Assembly: GCA_028701945.1 (NCBI GenBank)
Contig: JAQVPT010000211.1
Span: 1-6,411 of the forward strand
Direction of reading: 5' to 3'
Source: Bacteroidales bacterium
GTDB taxonomy: Bacteria > Bacteroidota > Bacteroidia > Bacteroidales > ML635J-15
DNA: 6,411 nucleotides
Part shown: positions 6,361 to 6,411 of the stretch, one piece after another
Position numbering within the stretch: position 1 is the stretch's first letter
How the letters are laid out: the number at the start of each line of letters is the position of its first letter
Notes under the pieces: generated by a model
What the model saw: the letters and a program-made list of their open reading frames with translations, nothing else
Database searches by the model: none
What the model was told of the DNA's origin: nothing
Program-made: the position numbers and the translations under genes

Positions 6361-6411
6361 TTCATGTCTAATCACAAATGTAGAAAATTTCTACGGATGT
6401 ACCAACTTCCA

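Larger units (their letters stand above)
6287..6411 (-). mobile_element. Group II intron, 3' end (partial; continues beyond the right edge)
   Basis: Reading on the minus strand, a complete domain V and a domain VI are followed by CTCGAC, a typical 3' end of a bacterial group II intron (terminal AY dinucleotide), which puts the 3' splice site after 6287. The part upstream of domain V (6361-6411) contains a 7-base inverted repeat around 6380-6394 and short frames ending in stops. It could be the end of domain IV or of a reverse transcriptase/maturase gene, but too little is visible to say. The intron-encoded protein and domains I-III would lie beyond the window. The intron points toward the lipoprotein gene, so transcription through it could drive that gene. 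The class cannot be assigned from this piece. Confidence 0.88.

Noticed and set aside
1..6411. CRISPR array, tRNA, rRNA or integron attC sites
   Set aside because: No regularly spaced repeats, no cloverleaf-like sequence with a T-arm and no convincing attC core pairs were seen on reading both strands.

Overview
This AT-rich window reads like accessory DNA from a low-GC member of the Bacteroidota. That placement is an inference from A-rich leaders with weak or no Shine-Dalgarno sequences, the style of the Fic and lipoprotein products, and the CbpA/CbpM type; no rRNA or marker gene confirms it. All convincing genes lie on the minus strand, so the biological order runs from high to low coordinates.

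Right edge (6287-6411): the 3' end of a group II intron, with a complete 34-nt domain V and a domain VI hairpin carrying a bulged branch-point A. It ends 22 bases before the start codon of an intact lipoprotein gene with a TolB/PD40-like C-terminal half (5323-6264).

Middle (3434-5300): a stretch of broken genes. First comes a RelA/SpoT-family alarmone synthetase fragment (4704-5300) that lacks its N-terminal catalytic half. It overlaps by 14 bases a frame (4235-4717) that stays protein-like through two in-frame TAA codons and carries an RNYLLH motif of HEPN type just beyond the first. After a 318-base gap with no gene comes the C-terminal part of a Fic-family protein (3434-3916). It lacks the Fic catalytic motif, and a TGA stands where a Gly codon is expected near the end.

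Left half (1-3208): a compact, apparently intact four-gene operon. It holds a CbpA-type DnaJ co-chaperone, a CbpM-like modulator one base downstream, an extended SDR (NAD-dependent epimerase/dehydratase) overlapping that by 8 bases, and a second SDR directly abutting the first. The second SDR runs off the left edge of the window. A sigma70-like promoter candidate lies just upstream of the DnaJ gene. The chaperone pair could form a J-protein/modulator module, and the SDRs probably act on nucleotide-sugar or similar substrates; why the two pairs are linked is not evident.

I see no convincing new intact system. The most interesting material is the decayed RelA/SpoT plus HEPN-like locus, the coupled chaperone-SDR operon, and the two SDR genes that share a frame and are separated only by one TAG.
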